The notes: generated by a model from the sequence alone, not told the origin. A stretch of DNA of 64,000 nucleotides from Romeriopsis sp046049545 (GCA_046049545.1 JBJORF010000007.1:1-64000), one strand, 5' to 3'; counted from the stretch's first letter, positions 17,863 through 28,735 are shown. Numbers and translations: made by a program.

Positions 17863-18792
17863 TTAAAAAACCCCCAGCCCCAAATTCTCCACAATCGCTT
17901 GCAACAACGCCGCCCCCGCGATCGAATTGCCCGTCGCATCGATCATCGGTGCATAGATGGCGATCGCCCCTTCCCCCGGCACGATCGCCAAAATCCCCCC
18001 ACTCACCCCCGACTTCGTCGGCAAGCCAATCCGCACGGCCCAATCCCCGGAAGCCTCATACACCCCACAGGTCAACATCAACGCATTCACAATTTGCTGC
18101 GATCGCCGCTGAATTCGATCCTGCGGCAGCGCCAACAATTGCCCCAGCGCCGCGAGTTGATCAACGGTGACACTCAAACAACAAAGCTGATTGTAGGTAT
18201 CCAGCACCGTCGCCCGATTCCGCAGCTGGCCGTTGTTTTTCAGCATTTGCGCGATCGCTTGATTCGCATCATTCGGCAGCGATCGTACCGAAGCCAAAAT
18301 CGTCGGGTCAACGGCTAACTCCAAGCCTGATACCGCTCGCACCCAAGCCTGAAAGGCCGATCGCCGCTCATTCCCATTCCGCCCCGGTAACAGCTCGACC
18401 AACGACATCGCCCCACTATTCACCATCGGATTACGCGGCTGACCCCGATCGGCGGCCAACTGCTTGAGCGAATGAAACGGCTGATCCGAAGGCCGCGTCC
18501 CCACCCGCTCAAACACCGCCCCGCCCCCCGCCGTTTCTAGCCCATAGAGCAACAAAAATGGCTTCATTAAGCTCATCAAGCTAAACGCACAATCCACATC
18601 GCCCACGGTCACGCAATCCCATCCCGATTGCACCGCCAGCGCCAAGGTCGCCGGATTCAACCGCGCCAACTCTGGCACGTACTGCGGCAGCTCCCCCGCT
18701 ACTGTCAACGGTCGCACCGCTTCCAGCCACTGCTGATACTGTCTCGCCGTCCCTTGGGATAACCGATCGGTGCGCCGAAATTCTTCTAGCAT
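17863..18792 (-). CDS. glsA: Glutaminase
   Basis: 309 residues. It hydrolyses glutamine to glutamate and ammonia; the fold is that of serine beta-lactamases. The SxxK catalytic pair appears in FSLMSLMKPF. NPMVNSGAM, a central NDANQAIAQML block and TKSGVSGGILAIVPG are family signatures. I chose ATG 18792; it overlaps the end of the upstream hydrolase gene by 7 nt, indicating translational coupling. A longer reading frame exists but lies antiparallel to known sequence of the hydrolase. The pair forms a two-gene operon, though the functional link is unclear. Confidence 0.95.
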   Translation of the reverse strand: MLEEFRRTDRLSQGTARQYQQWLEAVRPLTVAGELPQYVPELARLNPATLALAVQSGWDCVTVGDVDCAFSLMSLMKPFLLLYGLETAGGGAVFERVGTRPSDQPFHSLKQLAADRGQPRNPMVNSGAMSLVELLPGRNGNERRSAFQAWVRAVSGLELAVDPTILASVRSLPNDANQAIAQMLKNNGQLRNRATVLDTYNQLCCLSVTVDQLAALGQLLALPQDRIQRRSQQIVNALMLTCGVYEASGDWAVRIGLPTKSGVSGGILAIVPGEGAIAIYAPMIDATGNSIAGAALLQAIVENLGLGVF

Positions 18793-19745
18793 GAGGTCGC
18801 CAGGAGCGGTGATGCCGTCTGGATAAAGTCCAGCAAATGCGCCGCCGTAATTTCGGCTTGTTCGAGGTGCGGCACATGACCGCAGTTTTCGATCCAGACC
18901 AACTGCGACTGGGGCAGGATTTTGGCAAAACGATCGGCATCGCGCGTTCCCAGAATCTTGTCCTGCCGCCCCCAAAGAATCAGCGTGGGTTGGCGCATCT
19001 GGGCAATCCGCTCCGGCCCCAAAAAGTTATAGCCGCCGCTACAGGTAAACCGAATCAGTGCATCACTCCACCCCGGCATCGCCAAATGCAACGCGGCACA
19101 GGTTTCGGCATCGCGGGTGACGTAGGTTGCGGGGTCATGGTAGGCCTTGACACTGACCTGGCGACGCACCTTGGGCCGACTGAGGAAGTTGGTCGCCAGC
19201 TTGCCGATCGCCGGGAACAGCGACAACACGCCGGAAATCGCCGGTCCCTTCGCCAAGCCCGCCGCATCGATCAAGACCAACTGCGATACCGCCTCCGGGT
19301 AGGTCAGCGCAAAATCGATCGCCGCCGCTCCCCCCATGGAAGCACCGACTAGCACCATGGGCCGTTGAATGTGGGTTTTCCAAGTTTCGTAGAGATGGGC
19401 CTTAATTGCCGCTGGACTAAAATCGCGGTCGTGATTTTGCCGATCGGTGAAGCCAAAACCCAATAAGTCGATCGCCCAAGTCGGATGATGCGCCGCTAAC
19501 CGGGGCAGCAGTCGCCGAAATTCGAGCAGCGAACTGTCAAAACCATGGAGCAAGACGATCGGCTGCGTAGAATTACAGGGCTCACTGGCAGGGGCTTGAT
19601 GGACGATCGCCGTTCCGACTGATTGGTCAGAATCCTTGATGGGAATGGGCAATCGGGTGATTGATGCCAACATGGCGATCGAGGTCGCTTCACTCACTGA
19701 TTCATCGAGAACAGCGGCAGAACTGGGAATAAAGTCAGGAAACAT
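18786..19745 (-). CDS. Alpha/beta-hydrolase
   Basis: 319 residues, ATG 19745. Classical hydrolase fold: oxyanion region VLLHGFDSSLLEFRRLLP, nucleophile elbow GASMGG (Ser of G-x-S-x-G), WGRQDKILG carrying the Asp, and the C-terminal GHVPHLEQ His. The pattern resembles haloalkane dehalogenase/epoxide hydrolase/MhpC relatives, so substrate class is open. The first 50 residues are variable and not export-like. It is the first gene of an operon with glsA. Confidence 0.92.
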   Translation of the reverse strand: MFPDFIPSSAAVLDESVSEATSIAMLASITRLPIPIKDSDQSVGTAIVHQAPASEPCNSTQPIVLLHGFDSSLLEFRRLLPRLAAHHPTWAIDLLGFGFTDRQNHDRDFSPAAIKAHLYETWKTHIQRPMVLVGASMGGAAAIDFALTYPEAVSQLVLIDAAGLAKGPAISGVLSLFPAIGKLATNFLSRPKVRRQVSVKAYHDPATYVTRDAETCAALHLAMPGWSDALIRFTCSGGYNFLGPERIAQMRQPTLILWGRQDKILGTRDADRFAKILPQSQLVWIENCGHVPHLEQAEITAAHLLDFIQTASPLLATSC

Positions 19746-19962
19746 AGCGCAGATCAGAGCAGCCGCAAAGAGCCAAGGTGAAGGACTTTTCTAGTGTAGC
19801 AGGCCCCTTGAATCGCAACGATCGGCCAAGGATCACAGCACAAGTTTCCTGAGATTTGTGCGCCATTCTAGTTTTTTCTGGGCAAGATAGTTTTAATTCG
19901 TGTTTTTGCGGATCTCATGTACTTGCGCGATCGGTTAATCAGCAGCGATTTTCCATTTGCGC

Positions 19963-19993
19963 TCAAGGGCTGCGGTCAAGGGCTGCGGTCAAG
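19963..19993. repeat. 13-bp tandem repeat, 2.4 copies
   Basis: TCAAGGGCTGCGG is repeated twice plus TCAAG, about 100 bp before the giant gene. The rest of the 19746-20098 gap shows no gene or other clear signal. Confidence 0.85.
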
Positions 19994-20098
19994 TTAAACC
20001 CAAGATTTGATGTTCCTGTGCTGGTTTCTGGCCCAGTCTGAATTGCCAGCGAAGTCTGTCCCCACTTTCACTTTTTGCCTTGTTTAGGAGATCGTCCC

Positions 20099-23000
20099 AT
20101 GGAATTTGCTGGGTTTTCCCCCCGTCAGCGCGCCGCCCTGGATACTGGGTTAACCGCCGCGATTAATGGATATGGGCCAGCAGAAACGCCAGGATTAACG
20201 CTCGATCCGACATCCATGGGCCAGCGATCGGGGCAAATTGTGTTCGTCGATCGCGGCATCGCTGACTACGAGCGCCTAGCGGATAGCTTTCGCGATCGGG
20301 CCGAAGTCGTCCTGCTCGACCCGGCCCAAACCGCGATCGCCCAGATCACCCAAACTCTACTCCAGCGCAGCGGTCTCCAAAGCATTAAGATCCTTTCCCA
20401 CGGCCAAGATGGGGCATTGAAACTGGGGGCAGACTGGCTCAGTTTTGACAATCTCAACCAATACCACAGCCAAATTCAGTCCTGGGGCCAGGCCCTCGCC
20501 GCCGATGGCGACCTGCTGCTCTACGGGTGTAATGTCGCCCAGAGCCAACGCGGTCAAGCCTTTATCCAGCGTCTTAGCCAACTCACGGGGGCCGATGTCG
20601 CCGCTTCCCGCAACCTGACGGGGAATGCCGAATCGGGGGGTGACTGGATTCTCGAAAGTACGATTGGGACGATCGCTGCCAGTCGTAGTGGGGATTTGCC
20701 GATCGCCTGGCGCGGCACTCTCGGGCCGGAACTGCTGTCCCAGGTGGTCGCCAACAGCGACAGCACGGGCGGGAGCTTAAACAACCAACAAGCGATCAGC
20801 GCCGATGGCCGCTATACCGTCTTCAGTAGCAAAGCCGATAACCTGACCAGCCTCACCAGTGGAACCATCGCCGATGGCAATGGGGCCGAAGATGTGTTCC
20901 TCTACGATCGGCAAAACCAGGTGATCGAGGTGATGAGCCTCGCCAAGAGCGTCAATCTCAGCACGGCCAATGGCGCATCCAGCGCCCCAGTCATTAGCGC
21001 CAATGGCCGCTATGTCGCCTTTCTCAGCACGGCCACCAACTTAGTGGACCCGCCATTATCCGCTGCTTCGACGGTACAGAATGTCTACACCTACGATCGC
21101 ACGACCAACCAGATGACCCTGGTCAGCGCCGCGATCGCGCCCGGCCAACGCGGCGACTCAAGTGGACTCAGCATGAGTCCCGATGGGCGTTTTATTGCCT
21201 TCGTTTCCCAGGCCAACGACCTCAGCACCCTGGCCCCGGATAATAACGGCTTTGCCGATGTTTACGTCTGGGATCGGGAAGCGCCGGACACCACCAAAGT
21301 GACCCCAATCAGTCTGAACAGCAGCTTTAGCGACACCGCCAACGGCGCTTCCGGCAAACCCGTGATCAGCGGCCCGGATAGCGCTGGAGTCTATCGCATC
21401 GCCTTCGTCAGCAGTGCCACCAACATCGCCGACCCCGGTGGGGACAATAGCCCGAACCAGGATGTGTTTGTCCGGCGCTTAGACGATCTCAGCCTCGAAT
21501 GGATTTCTAAGCCAAGCGGGACGGGCAATGCCAATGGCAACGCCGACAGCCCGAGCATCAGTGCCGATGGGCGACGCGTCGCCTTCACCAGTACCGCCAG
21601 CAATCTGATCGCCAATGACAATAACAGCGCCCAAGATGTCTTTGTCTGGAGCTTTGGCGAAGCGGTGCCCTTGCGTTTAGTCAGCGCCAATCCCACGGGG
21701 AATGTGCCGCAGGTGCCCGTGGTCGGCGGCGGGCTCGGCGGGGGCTCAACCACAGCCAATGCCTCCACAAATCCCGTGATCAGTGCCGATGGTCGCTACG
21801 TCGCCTTTGACAGCGGGGCTACGGACTTGGTGGCCGGGGATACGAATGCCAAGCGCGATGTCTTCCTGCGCGACCTGACGAGCAATACCACACAGCTAAT
21901 CAGCCAAACCGCTGGAGGGAACGGGGGCAACGGCGATTCCAGCAATGCCACGATCGGGATCGACACCAGTGGGGCAAATCCCGTGGTGCGGGTCGGGTTT
22001 ACCACCGCCGCCACCGACTTGATCGCCAACGACACCAATAACCGCAGCGATGTGCTGATCCGGACGATTGATGGGGCCGCCGCCACCACCCAACTGATCA
22101 CCCGCAGCACCCAGGCCAGCGCCGCCCCCGGCGATTCCGGCCCCGCCCAAATTAGTGCCAACGGCAGCGCGATCGCTTTTGCCAGTCTCTCCGGCCAGCT
22201 CAGCAACGATGCCGATACCAATGCCGCCGAGGATATCTTCGTCACCAGCGTCGAGAATCCCGCGATCGCCCTTGCCAGCAAACGGGTCGCCGACCTCCCC
22301 GCGAAGACCGGGAACAATGTCTCGACGATCGGCAATCCGCGTAACGTGATCAGCGATAACGGCCAATTTGCCGTTTTCACCAGCCGCGCCAGTAACTTGG
22401 TCGCCGATGACACCAACGCCCAGGGCAACGATGTATTCCGACGGGATTTGGGCAGTGGCGCGGTGACCCTCATCAGTCGCGTCAATGGCAGCGGGGCCGT
22501 AGGCAATGGCGATTCCAGCAGTGCGGTGATCAATGGCGATGGCAGCGGGGTCGCCTTCAGCAGCAACGCCAGCAACCTCGTCACGGGCGACACCAATAAT
22601 CTCGCAGATGTGTTTGTCTGGAACGGCAGCGGGGCTAATCCCAGCCTGCGCCTGATCAGTCGCAATGGCAGCACGGCCAGCAATGGTAATAGCCTGGTCG
22701 AAGATATCAGCGCCAATGGGTTGGTGGTCTTTAGCAGCACCGCCAGTAACCTCGCGGCCGCCGATGCCAATGGTGCAGTGGAAGATATTTTCCTTTGGAA
22801 TCCCGCCACACCCGATACCCTCACTCTGCTCAGTCGCAATGCCAATGGCAAATCGAGCGAAGCCGCGATCAGTCGCGATGGCCGCTATGTCGTTTTCACC
22901 AGCGAAGCCAGTAATTTGGTGGCGGGGGACACAAATGGGGTCAGCGATGTGTTCCGCTATGATGTCACAACAGGGACAGTCATTCGCGTCAGTCAAGCGA

Positions 23001-26000
23001 TTACTGGGCCAGGGGGGCGATCGCTAGCCCCCTCGATCAGCGCCGATGGCAGTGTGATTGCCTTTGTCAGCGATGGCGCACTCACAGCCAATGACACCAA
23101 TGGCGGCAGTGATATCTACGTTTGGCGATCGGCGACAGGCAACGTCGAACTGGTCAGCACGAACCCCGGCGGCACCAGCACCAGCCTCAGTGCCGGAGTT
23201 CTGAACCAAGGCTCCTTCCGCCCCATGGTCAGTGCCGATGGCCAATTTGTGGTGTTCAGCAGTACGGGCACAGATCTGGTCGCCAATGATCTGAATGGCA
23301 ATCTGTTGGATATCTTCCGACGGGGTCTCGGCGCGGGGGGCAGCACCCAGTTAATCAGTCGCCAAACCAGCGGCGACAGCGGCAACGGCAGCAGCGACAA
23401 TGCCGTGATCAGCGGCGATGGTCGTTACATTGGCTTCACCAGCACCAGCAGCAACCTCGATACCCGCGATGGCAACGGCGCGGTGGAAGATGTCTTCCTC
23501 TGGGATGGTCAGGCCAATCGGGTACGGCTCCTCAGTGTCGATGCCACCAATGTCACCAGCGGCAACCAGCGATCGCGCACCGTCGCCCTTGACCGGGGGG
23601 GCAACTACGTCACCTTTGAGACCGATGCGGCCAACCTCGTCGCCGGGGACTTCAACGGCGCGCGCGACGTGGTCGGCGTACCGATCCAACCCTTGATTAC
23701 CCTCGACCTCCTGGACAATACCGCCACCGAAGGCGGAGTCCCCAACAATGGGGTCTATCAAATCAATCGCAGCGATGCCACCGACGCGATTACGCTTCAG
23801 GTCACCGTAACCAGTCTCACGACGGCCGCCTTGACGGACTATCAGTTAGTGCCCAGCATCGCCGGAGTCACCGTCACCAACGGCGGCCCCAATCGCTACG
23901 ATGTCACCCTGCCCGTGAATGTGGGCCTTGTTGATCTCGTCGTTACCCCCGTCGATGATGCGATCGCCGAGGCCGATGAACTGCTCCAACTCCGGTTGGA
24001 ATCCGGCATTGGTTACACCGCGCGGAATCTTTCTACCAGCAGCGTAACGATCGCCGCCAATGACACCACCGTCAACCAGCTCGGCGATAGCGGCGAAGGC
24101 TCCCTGCGCCAAGCCCTGCTCAACGCCAATGCCACCCCGGAACTCGATATCATCGTCTTCCAACTGCCGGGGACGGGCCAAGATTTGCGCGTGATTAATC
24201 TGGCCAGCGCCCTGCCGACGATCACCGCCCCCGTCGCCCTCGATGCCACCTTCCAAGCGGGCTATGTCGGGGGCCGCCCCGTGGTCGAGCTGAACGGCAG
24301 CGCGATCGCCGGAGCGGCCAACGGTCTGACCCTGAACAGCGATGGCAACATCGTCCGGGGCTTACAGATTCGTGGCTTCCAAGGCGATGGGATCGCGATT
24401 TCCGGCAGCAATAACGAAATCGGTAACCGCACCAATTCGCTCCAGGGCAACGTGGTTAAGGACAACGGGGGCGCAGGGATTAACGTGATTTCCGGCAATA
24501 ACAACCGGATCACCGCCAACGCCTTGAGCAACAACACCGGGCTGGGCATTGACTTAGGCAATGACCAACGCACCGCCAACGACTTGGGCGATGGCGATAC
24601 CGGAGCCAACAACCGCCAGAACTTCCCCGTCCTGACGATCGCCGAACCGAATGCCACAGGGGGCGCAACCGTCAGCGGTACGTTTAACGGCTTAGCCGAC
24701 AGCACCTACGAACTCGAACTGTTCCGATCAACTTCCACCACCGCCGTCACCGACGAAGGCGAAACCTTCCTCAGCCGCCTCACCGTCACCACCGATGCGA
24801 CGGGAAATGCGACCTTTAACACCACCTTAGAAGGGATTACCAGCGGGCTGATCTTCGCGACGGCCACCGATGCCACAGGCAACACGTCGGAATTTTCCAA
24901 TGGTCTGACGATCGGCATTCCGACGGTCTCGATCACCGCGATTGCCCCAAGCAGCCAACCGGAAGGTAACAGCGCCACTACCAACTTCAAATTCCAGATC
25001 AGCCTCTCCCAGCCCAGCACCCAAGATACGACCGTCACCTACAGCACCCGTAACGGCACGGCGATCGCGGGCGAAGATTATACCGCTGTGACCAACGCCA
25101 CCGCCGTGATTAGCGCGGGCGGCACATCGGTCGATGTGTTGGTCGGGGCCACGGGCGATACGGGGTTTGAACCCGATGAAACCTTCACTGTGGAGGTTGT
25201 GGCGGTCAGCGCCAATGCCGCCCTGATTGCCAACGCACCGACCAACAGCGCCACCGCAACGATCACCAACGATGACGCGCAGCCGCTGCCCCAGGTGACG
25301 ATCGCCCCGAGCAGTCCAACGGTCGGGGAAGCCGCAGGCAATGCTGGATTTAATATCACCCTCAGCCGCGTGCCTGATCAAGCCGTCACCGTGCGGTACC
25401 GCACGATCGACGGCACCGCGACCAGCGGCAGCGACTTCACGGGCACCACCACAGGCAGCATCACCTTTGCCGCCGGCACCACCAGCCTGACCCAAGCGAT
25501 CGCCGTCCCGATCCTGAACGACAGCCTCCGCGAAGCGAACGAAACCTTCAGCGTCGAACTCCTCGACAATCCCACCAATGCCGTCTTGGGCACCACCACC
25601 AGCGCCACAGGCACGATCGTCGATGACAACGACGCCCAGCCCAGCCTGCGGCTCACGCCGCTGGATGCGCGCAAACTCGAAGGCGATACAGGCACCACCG
25701 CCTTCACCTTCAATGTCACCCTCTCCGCTGCCACGGGGCAACCCGTCACGGTGAACTACGCCACCACCGATGGCACCGCCGTTTCCACTGGGGCACAGCC
25801 CGACTTCACCGCCGTCACTGGCACCTTGACCTTCGCCCCCGGCACCCCACTGACCCAGACCGTAACGGTACTGGTCAATGGCGAGAAGATCGATGAAGCC
25901 CGAGAGCAGTTCAACCTGGTCTTGAGCAATCCAACCAATGCCACACTGCTCCCCGCCCAGGCCACGGCGATCGGCGAAATCCTCCCCGACGATCCCTTCG

Positions 26001-28735
26001 CCCAACCGATCGTCACCGTCGAACGCCCGACCCCGCCAACCGTCCAGGAAGGCGACGGCACGATTCCGGAGAATGTCGCGCAGTTTGTGATCAAACTTGA
26101 TCGACCCGCCGTCGAAAGCGTCCTGGTCACCTACGAAACCCTGGACGGCACCGCCACAGCCAGCGATCGTGACTATCAGGGCAGCAGCGGCACGATCCTC
26201 ATTGCCGCTGGTGAATCCCAAAAAATTGTGCCCGTCACGGTGCGGGGCGATCGCAAGGCCGAAACCGACGAAACCTTCTCGCTCAAGCTGATCAGCGCCA
26301 CCCGTGCCAGCCTCGGCACGGCCACGGAAGCCAGCGTCACGATTTTGAATGACGATCAGCCGCCCGTACCGAAGCTCCAACTGACCTCCGTATCGAGCGC
26401 CCAAACCGAAGCCGAAGCTGTCACCAATCCCTATCAGTTCCGGGTCGAACTGATCGACGGCGATCTGAGCCAACCGATTAGCGTCAGCTACAGCACCGTT
26501 GATGGCACCGCGATCGCGGGTCAGGACTACGTGGCCACCACGGGCCAATTGACCTTCGACGGCAGCACGGGCACCGTGCAATTCATCAGCGTCAACGGCT
26601 TGGATGACACCACGATCGAACCGAATGAAACCTTCTCACTGCGGTTGAGCAATCCCACAGGTGGGGCACAGTTGACCAGCAACGATGCCACAATCACCAT
26701 CTTCGAAAACGACACCCCGCCGCCGCAACCACCCCAGCCGCCCGTTCCGCCACCCCAGCCGCCAACGCCCCCGGTTCCACCACCCCAACCACCCACTCCA
26801 CCCGTTCCACCGCCCCAGCCGCCAACACCCCCGGTTCCACCACCCCAACCACCCACTCCACCCGTTCCACCACCCCAGCCACCCGCTCCGCGCCCGATCG
26901 GGAACAATCCGGTCGCCAGCACCAATGGCAATACCGATGTCTTCTGGCGCAACCGTCAAACAGGGGAGAACGTAATCTGGCGCACCGATCGTACGCCAGC
27001 CTTTAACCGTGTTGATTTGCTCACCACACCGGGGAATGAATGGGATCTCGTCGCCAGTAGCGACTTCGATCGCGATGGCGACAATGATTTGCTATGGCAA
27101 AACCGCCGATCGGGCCTAGCGGTCATTTGGGTCATGGAAGGCGAACAACTGCAACGCAGCAGTATTTTGCCCAGCCTGCCAACAACCTGGGCAATCCAGC
27201 GCGTCGGCGACATCACCAACGACGGCTTTGCGGACATCTTCTGGCGCAATCAAGTCACTGGGGAAAACCTCCTCTGGCAAATGAATGGGGCGACTTTCGG
27301 GAGCCAAATCGGCCTCCCCACCGCCGCCGACCTCGACTGGAAACTGCGCGGCATCGCCGACATGAACCAAGACAATCAAGTTGACTTGATCTGGCGCAAC
27401 CAACGCACAGGCGATAACGGTGTCTGGATCATGAATGGCGCGACGATCGCCCAGATTGCCACGCTGCCGAAAATTGATGACATCAACTGGCAACTCGCAG
27501 CGGTCGCCGATTTCACCCGGGACAATCGCCCCGACCTGCTCTGGCGCAACACCCAGAACGGCAGTGTGGTGATTTGGACATTGAACGGCTTGGCCCTTGA
27601 CCGAGGCAACTTGGTCGGCAACGTCCCCGATCCGAACTGGACCGTCGTTGATACTGGCGACTTCAACCGCGACGGCAGCCGCGACCTCTTCTGGCGCAAC
27701 ACCCAGTCCGGCGAAAATGCCGTTTGGTATCTGAACGATCGCGAATTCGGGATGGGCGTTTTCTTGCCCAGCACCAGCCCCGGCCTCCAACTCGCTGCCG
27801 TCAGGGACTTCAACGGTGACGGCGATCTCGACTTCGCTTGGCACAGCTTCACCAGCGGTGAAACCTTCCTCTGGCGCAGTCGTGGCGGCAGTCCCTTTGC
27901 CAGCGGTCAATTGCTCCCCCGCGTCAATGATCTCAACTGGCAAGTCGAAGCCAGCGGTGACTTCAATGGGGATGGCATTGGCGATCTGTTCTGGCTCAAT
28001 GGCGTGACTCGCGAGACGGTGGTTTGGATCATGGGGAATGGTCAGCCGACGGCCGTGATCGCGGGCCCGAAGGTCGATGATAATGGCTGGAAAGTCGGCG
28101 GCTCCGGCGACTTCGATCGCGATGGCGATGCCGATCTGTTCTGGTACAACACCCGCACCCAGCGCACGGGCCTCTGGGAAATGCAGGGCGGTAGCTATCG
28201 CCGCGCGATCGCCAGTACCCCCAGTCTTCCCGAATCCGCTTGGACACCCCTAGCAGTCGATGACTTCGATCGCGATGGCAATCCCGATATTCTGTTGAAA
28301 AACAGCCGCACGGGGAACGTCGGCATCTGGAAGATGAGCGGGTTCAACTACATCAGTGCCTACAACCTGCCCACCGTAGATGCGAAGTGGGAATTTCTCG
28401 GCGTGGGCGATTTCAACGGCGATCGCTCGCCCGATATCCTCTGGCGCAACCTGACTACCCAGGAAACAGCGATCTGGCGACTCGAAGGCGCGACTTACGA
28501 CATCCGCAACTTCAGCTTGATTCCGCCATTCCTCAACAGCCAATGGCAAGTGCGCGGCATTAGCGACTTCAACCAAGACGGCTTCGAGGATATCCTCTGG
28601 TACAACCAAGCCACCGGGAATCAGCGGATCTGGTACATGAAGAATGGAGCCCAGTTTGGCGCATCGGTGCCGCTGTTCACGATCGCCGATCTCGACTGGC
28701 AAATTGAAGGACTCGATAACTTCGGCACAGTTTAA
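20099..28735 (+). CDS. Giant DUF4347 / PD40 / Calx-beta / FG-GAP repeat protein
   Basis: 2,878 residues from ATG 20099, with AGGAG at 20086-20090. Domains in order: DUF4347 (about 35-215; VFVDRGIADY, ILSHGQDGALKLG, LLLYGCNVAQ). Next come 16 TolB/PD40-like blades (about 220-1200), each with a ISADGRYVAFxSxAxNL core. A degenerate Calx-beta-like domain spans 1200-1320. A parallel beta-helix segment (about 1325-1600) opens with GDSGEGSLRQALLNANA. Five Calx-beta domains (about 1610-2207) show NGTAIAGEDY and ETF motifs. A Pro-rich linker (PPVPPPQPP, 2209-2264) leads to 12 FG-GAP-like repeats (DLFWRNxxTGExxxW, 2274-2878). There is no Sec signal; DUF4347 giants are probably exported by type I secretion or remain surface-bound. 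A role in adhesion or as an extracellular matrix protein is inference. Confidence 0.93.
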   Translation: MEFAGFSPRQRAALDTGLTAAINGYGPAETPGLTLDPTSMGQRSGQIVFVDRGIADYERLADSFRDRAEVVLLDPAQTAIAQITQTLLQRSGLQSIKILSHGQDGALKLGADWLSFDNLNQYHSQIQSWGQALAADGDLLLYGCNVAQSQRGQAFIQRLSQLTGADVAASRNLTGNAESGGDWILESTIGTIAASRSGDLPIAWRGTLGPELLSQVVANSDSTGGSLNNQQAISADGRYTVFSSKADNLTSLTSGTIADGNGAEDVFLYDRQNQVIEVMSLAKSVNLSTANGASSAPVISANGRYVAFLSTATNLVDPPLSAASTVQNVYTYDRTTNQMTLVSAAIAPGQRGDSSGLSMSPDGRFIAFVSQANDLSTLAPDNNGFADVYVWDREAPDTTKVTPISLNSSFSDTANGASGKPVISGPDSAGVYRIAFVSSATNIADPGGDNSPNQDVFVRRLDDLSLEWISKPSGTGNANGNADSPSISADGRRVAFTSTASNLIANDNNSAQDVFVWSFGEAVPLRLVSANPTGNVPQVPVVGGGLGGGSTTANASTNPVISADGRYVAFDSGATDLVAGDTNAKRDVFLRDLTSNTTQLISQTAGGNGGNGDSSNATIGIDTSGANPVVRVGFTTAATDLIANDTNNRSDVLIRTIDGAAATTQLITRSTQASAAPGDSGPAQISANGSAIAFASLSGQLSNDADTNAAEDIFVTSVENPAIALASKRVADLPAKTGNNVSTIGNPRNVISDNGQFAVFTSRASNLVADDTNAQGNDVFRRDLGSGAVTLISRVNGSGAVGNGDSSSAVINGDGSGVAFSSNASNLVTGDTNNLADVFVWNGSGANPSLRLISRNGSTASNGNSLVEDISANGLVVFSSTASNLAAADANGAVEDIFLWNPATPDTLTLLSRNANGKSSEAAISRDGRYVVFTSEASNLVAGDTNGVSDVFRYDVTTGTVIRVSQAITGPGGRSLAPSISADGSVIAFVSDGALTANDTNGGSDIYVWRSATGNVELVSTNPGGTSTSLSAGVLNQGSFRPMVSADGQFVVFSSTGTDLVANDLNGNLLDIFRRGLGAGGSTQLISRQTSGDSGNGSSDNAVISGDGRYIGFTSTSSNLDTRDGNGAVEDVFLWDGQANRVRLLSVDATNVTSGNQRSRTVALDRGGNYVTFETDAANLVAGDFNGARDVVGVPIQPLITLDLLDNTATEGGVPNNGVYQINRSDATDAITLQVTVTSLTTAALTDYQLVPSIAGVTVTNGGPNRYDVTLPVNVGLVDLVVTPVDDAIAEADELLQLRLESGIGYTARNLSTSSVTIAANDTTVNQLGDSGEGSLRQALLNANATPELDIIVFQLPGTGQDLRVINLASALPTITAPVALDATFQAGYVGGRPVVELNGSAIAGAANGLTLNSDGNIVRGLQIRGFQGDGIAISGSNNEIGNRTNSLQGNVVKDNGGAGINVISGNNNRITANALSNNTGLGIDLGNDQRTANDLGDGDTGANNRQNFPVLTIAEPNATGGATVSGTFNGLADSTYELELFRSTSTTAVTDEGETFLSRLTVTTDATGNATFNTTLEGITSGLIFATATDATGNTSEFSNGLTIGIPTVSITAIAPSSQPEGNSATTNFKFQISLSQPSTQDTTVTYSTRNGTAIAGEDYTAVTNATAVISAGGTSVDVLVGATGDTGFEPDETFTVEVVAVSANAALIANAPTNSATATITNDDAQPLPQVTIAPSSPTVGEAAGNAGFNITLSRVPDQAVTVRYRTIDGTATSGSDFTGTTTGSITFAAGTTSLTQAIAVPILNDSLREANETFSVELLDNPTNAVLGTTTSATGTIVDDNDAQPSLRLTPLDARKLEGDTGTTAFTFNVTLSAATGQPVTVNYATTDGTAVSTGAQPDFTAVTGTLTFAPGTPLTQTVTVLVNGEKIDEAREQFNLVLSNPTNATLLPAQATAIGEILPDDPFAQPIVTVERPTPPTVQEGDGTIPENVAQFVIKLDRPAVESVLVTYETLDGTATASDRDYQGSSGTILIAAGESQKIVPVTVRGDRKAETDETFSLKLISATRASLGTATEASVTILNDDQPPVPKLQLTSVSSAQTEAEAVTNPYQFRVELIDGDLSQPISVSYSTVDGTAIAGQDYVATTGQLTFDGSTGTVQFISVNGLDDTTIEPNETFSLRLSNPTGGAQLTSNDATITIFENDTPPPQPPQPPVPPPQPPTPPVPPPQPPTPPVPPPQPPTPPVPPPQPPTPPVPPPQPPAPRPIGNNPVASTNGNTDVFWRNRQTGENVIWRTDRTPAFNRVDLLTTPGNEWDLVASSDFDRDGDNDLLWQNRRSGLAVIWVMEGEQLQRSSILPSLPTTWAIQRVGDITNDGFADIFWRNQVTGENLLWQMNGATFGSQIGLPTAADLDWKLRGIADMNQDNQVDLIWRNQRTGDNGVWIMNGATIAQIATLPKIDDINWQLAAVADFTRDNRPDLLWRNTQNGSVVIWTLNGLALDRGNLVGNVPDPNWTVVDTGDFNRDGSRDLFWRNTQSGENAVWYLNDREFGMGVFLPSTSPGLQLAAVRDFNGDGDLDFAWHSFTSGETFLWRSRGGSPFASGQLLPRVNDLNWQVEASGDFNGDGIGDLFWLNGVTRETVVWIMGNGQPTAVIAGPKVDDNGWKVGGSGDFDRDGDADLFWYNTRTQRTGLWEMQGGSYRRAIASTPSLPESAWTPLAVDDFDRDGNPDILLKNSRTGNVGIWKMSGFNYISAYNLPTVDAKWEFLGVGDFNGDRSPDILWRNLTTQETAIWRLEGATYDIRNFSLIPPFLNSQWQVRGISDFNQDGFEDILWYNQATGNQRIWYMKNGAQFGASVPLFTIADLDWQIEGLDNFGTV
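26720..26890. repeat. Tandem CCNCCN repeat encoding Pro-rich linker
   Basis: About 170 bp of near-identical units encode PPVPPPQPPTP-like sequence, joining the Calx-beta and FG-GAP regions of the giant protein. Units of roughly 36-39 bp recur with few changes, so copy number is likely to vary between strains by slippage. Confidence 0.85.

Noticed and set aside
21896..22996. 366-codon minus-strand frame within the giant gene
   Set aside because: Antisense of the PD40 repeats; composition follows the repeat period.
24827..26581. 584-codon minus-strand frame within the giant gene
   Set aside because: Antisense shadow of the repetitive Calx-beta region; Gly/Ala/Asp-rich with no family pattern.
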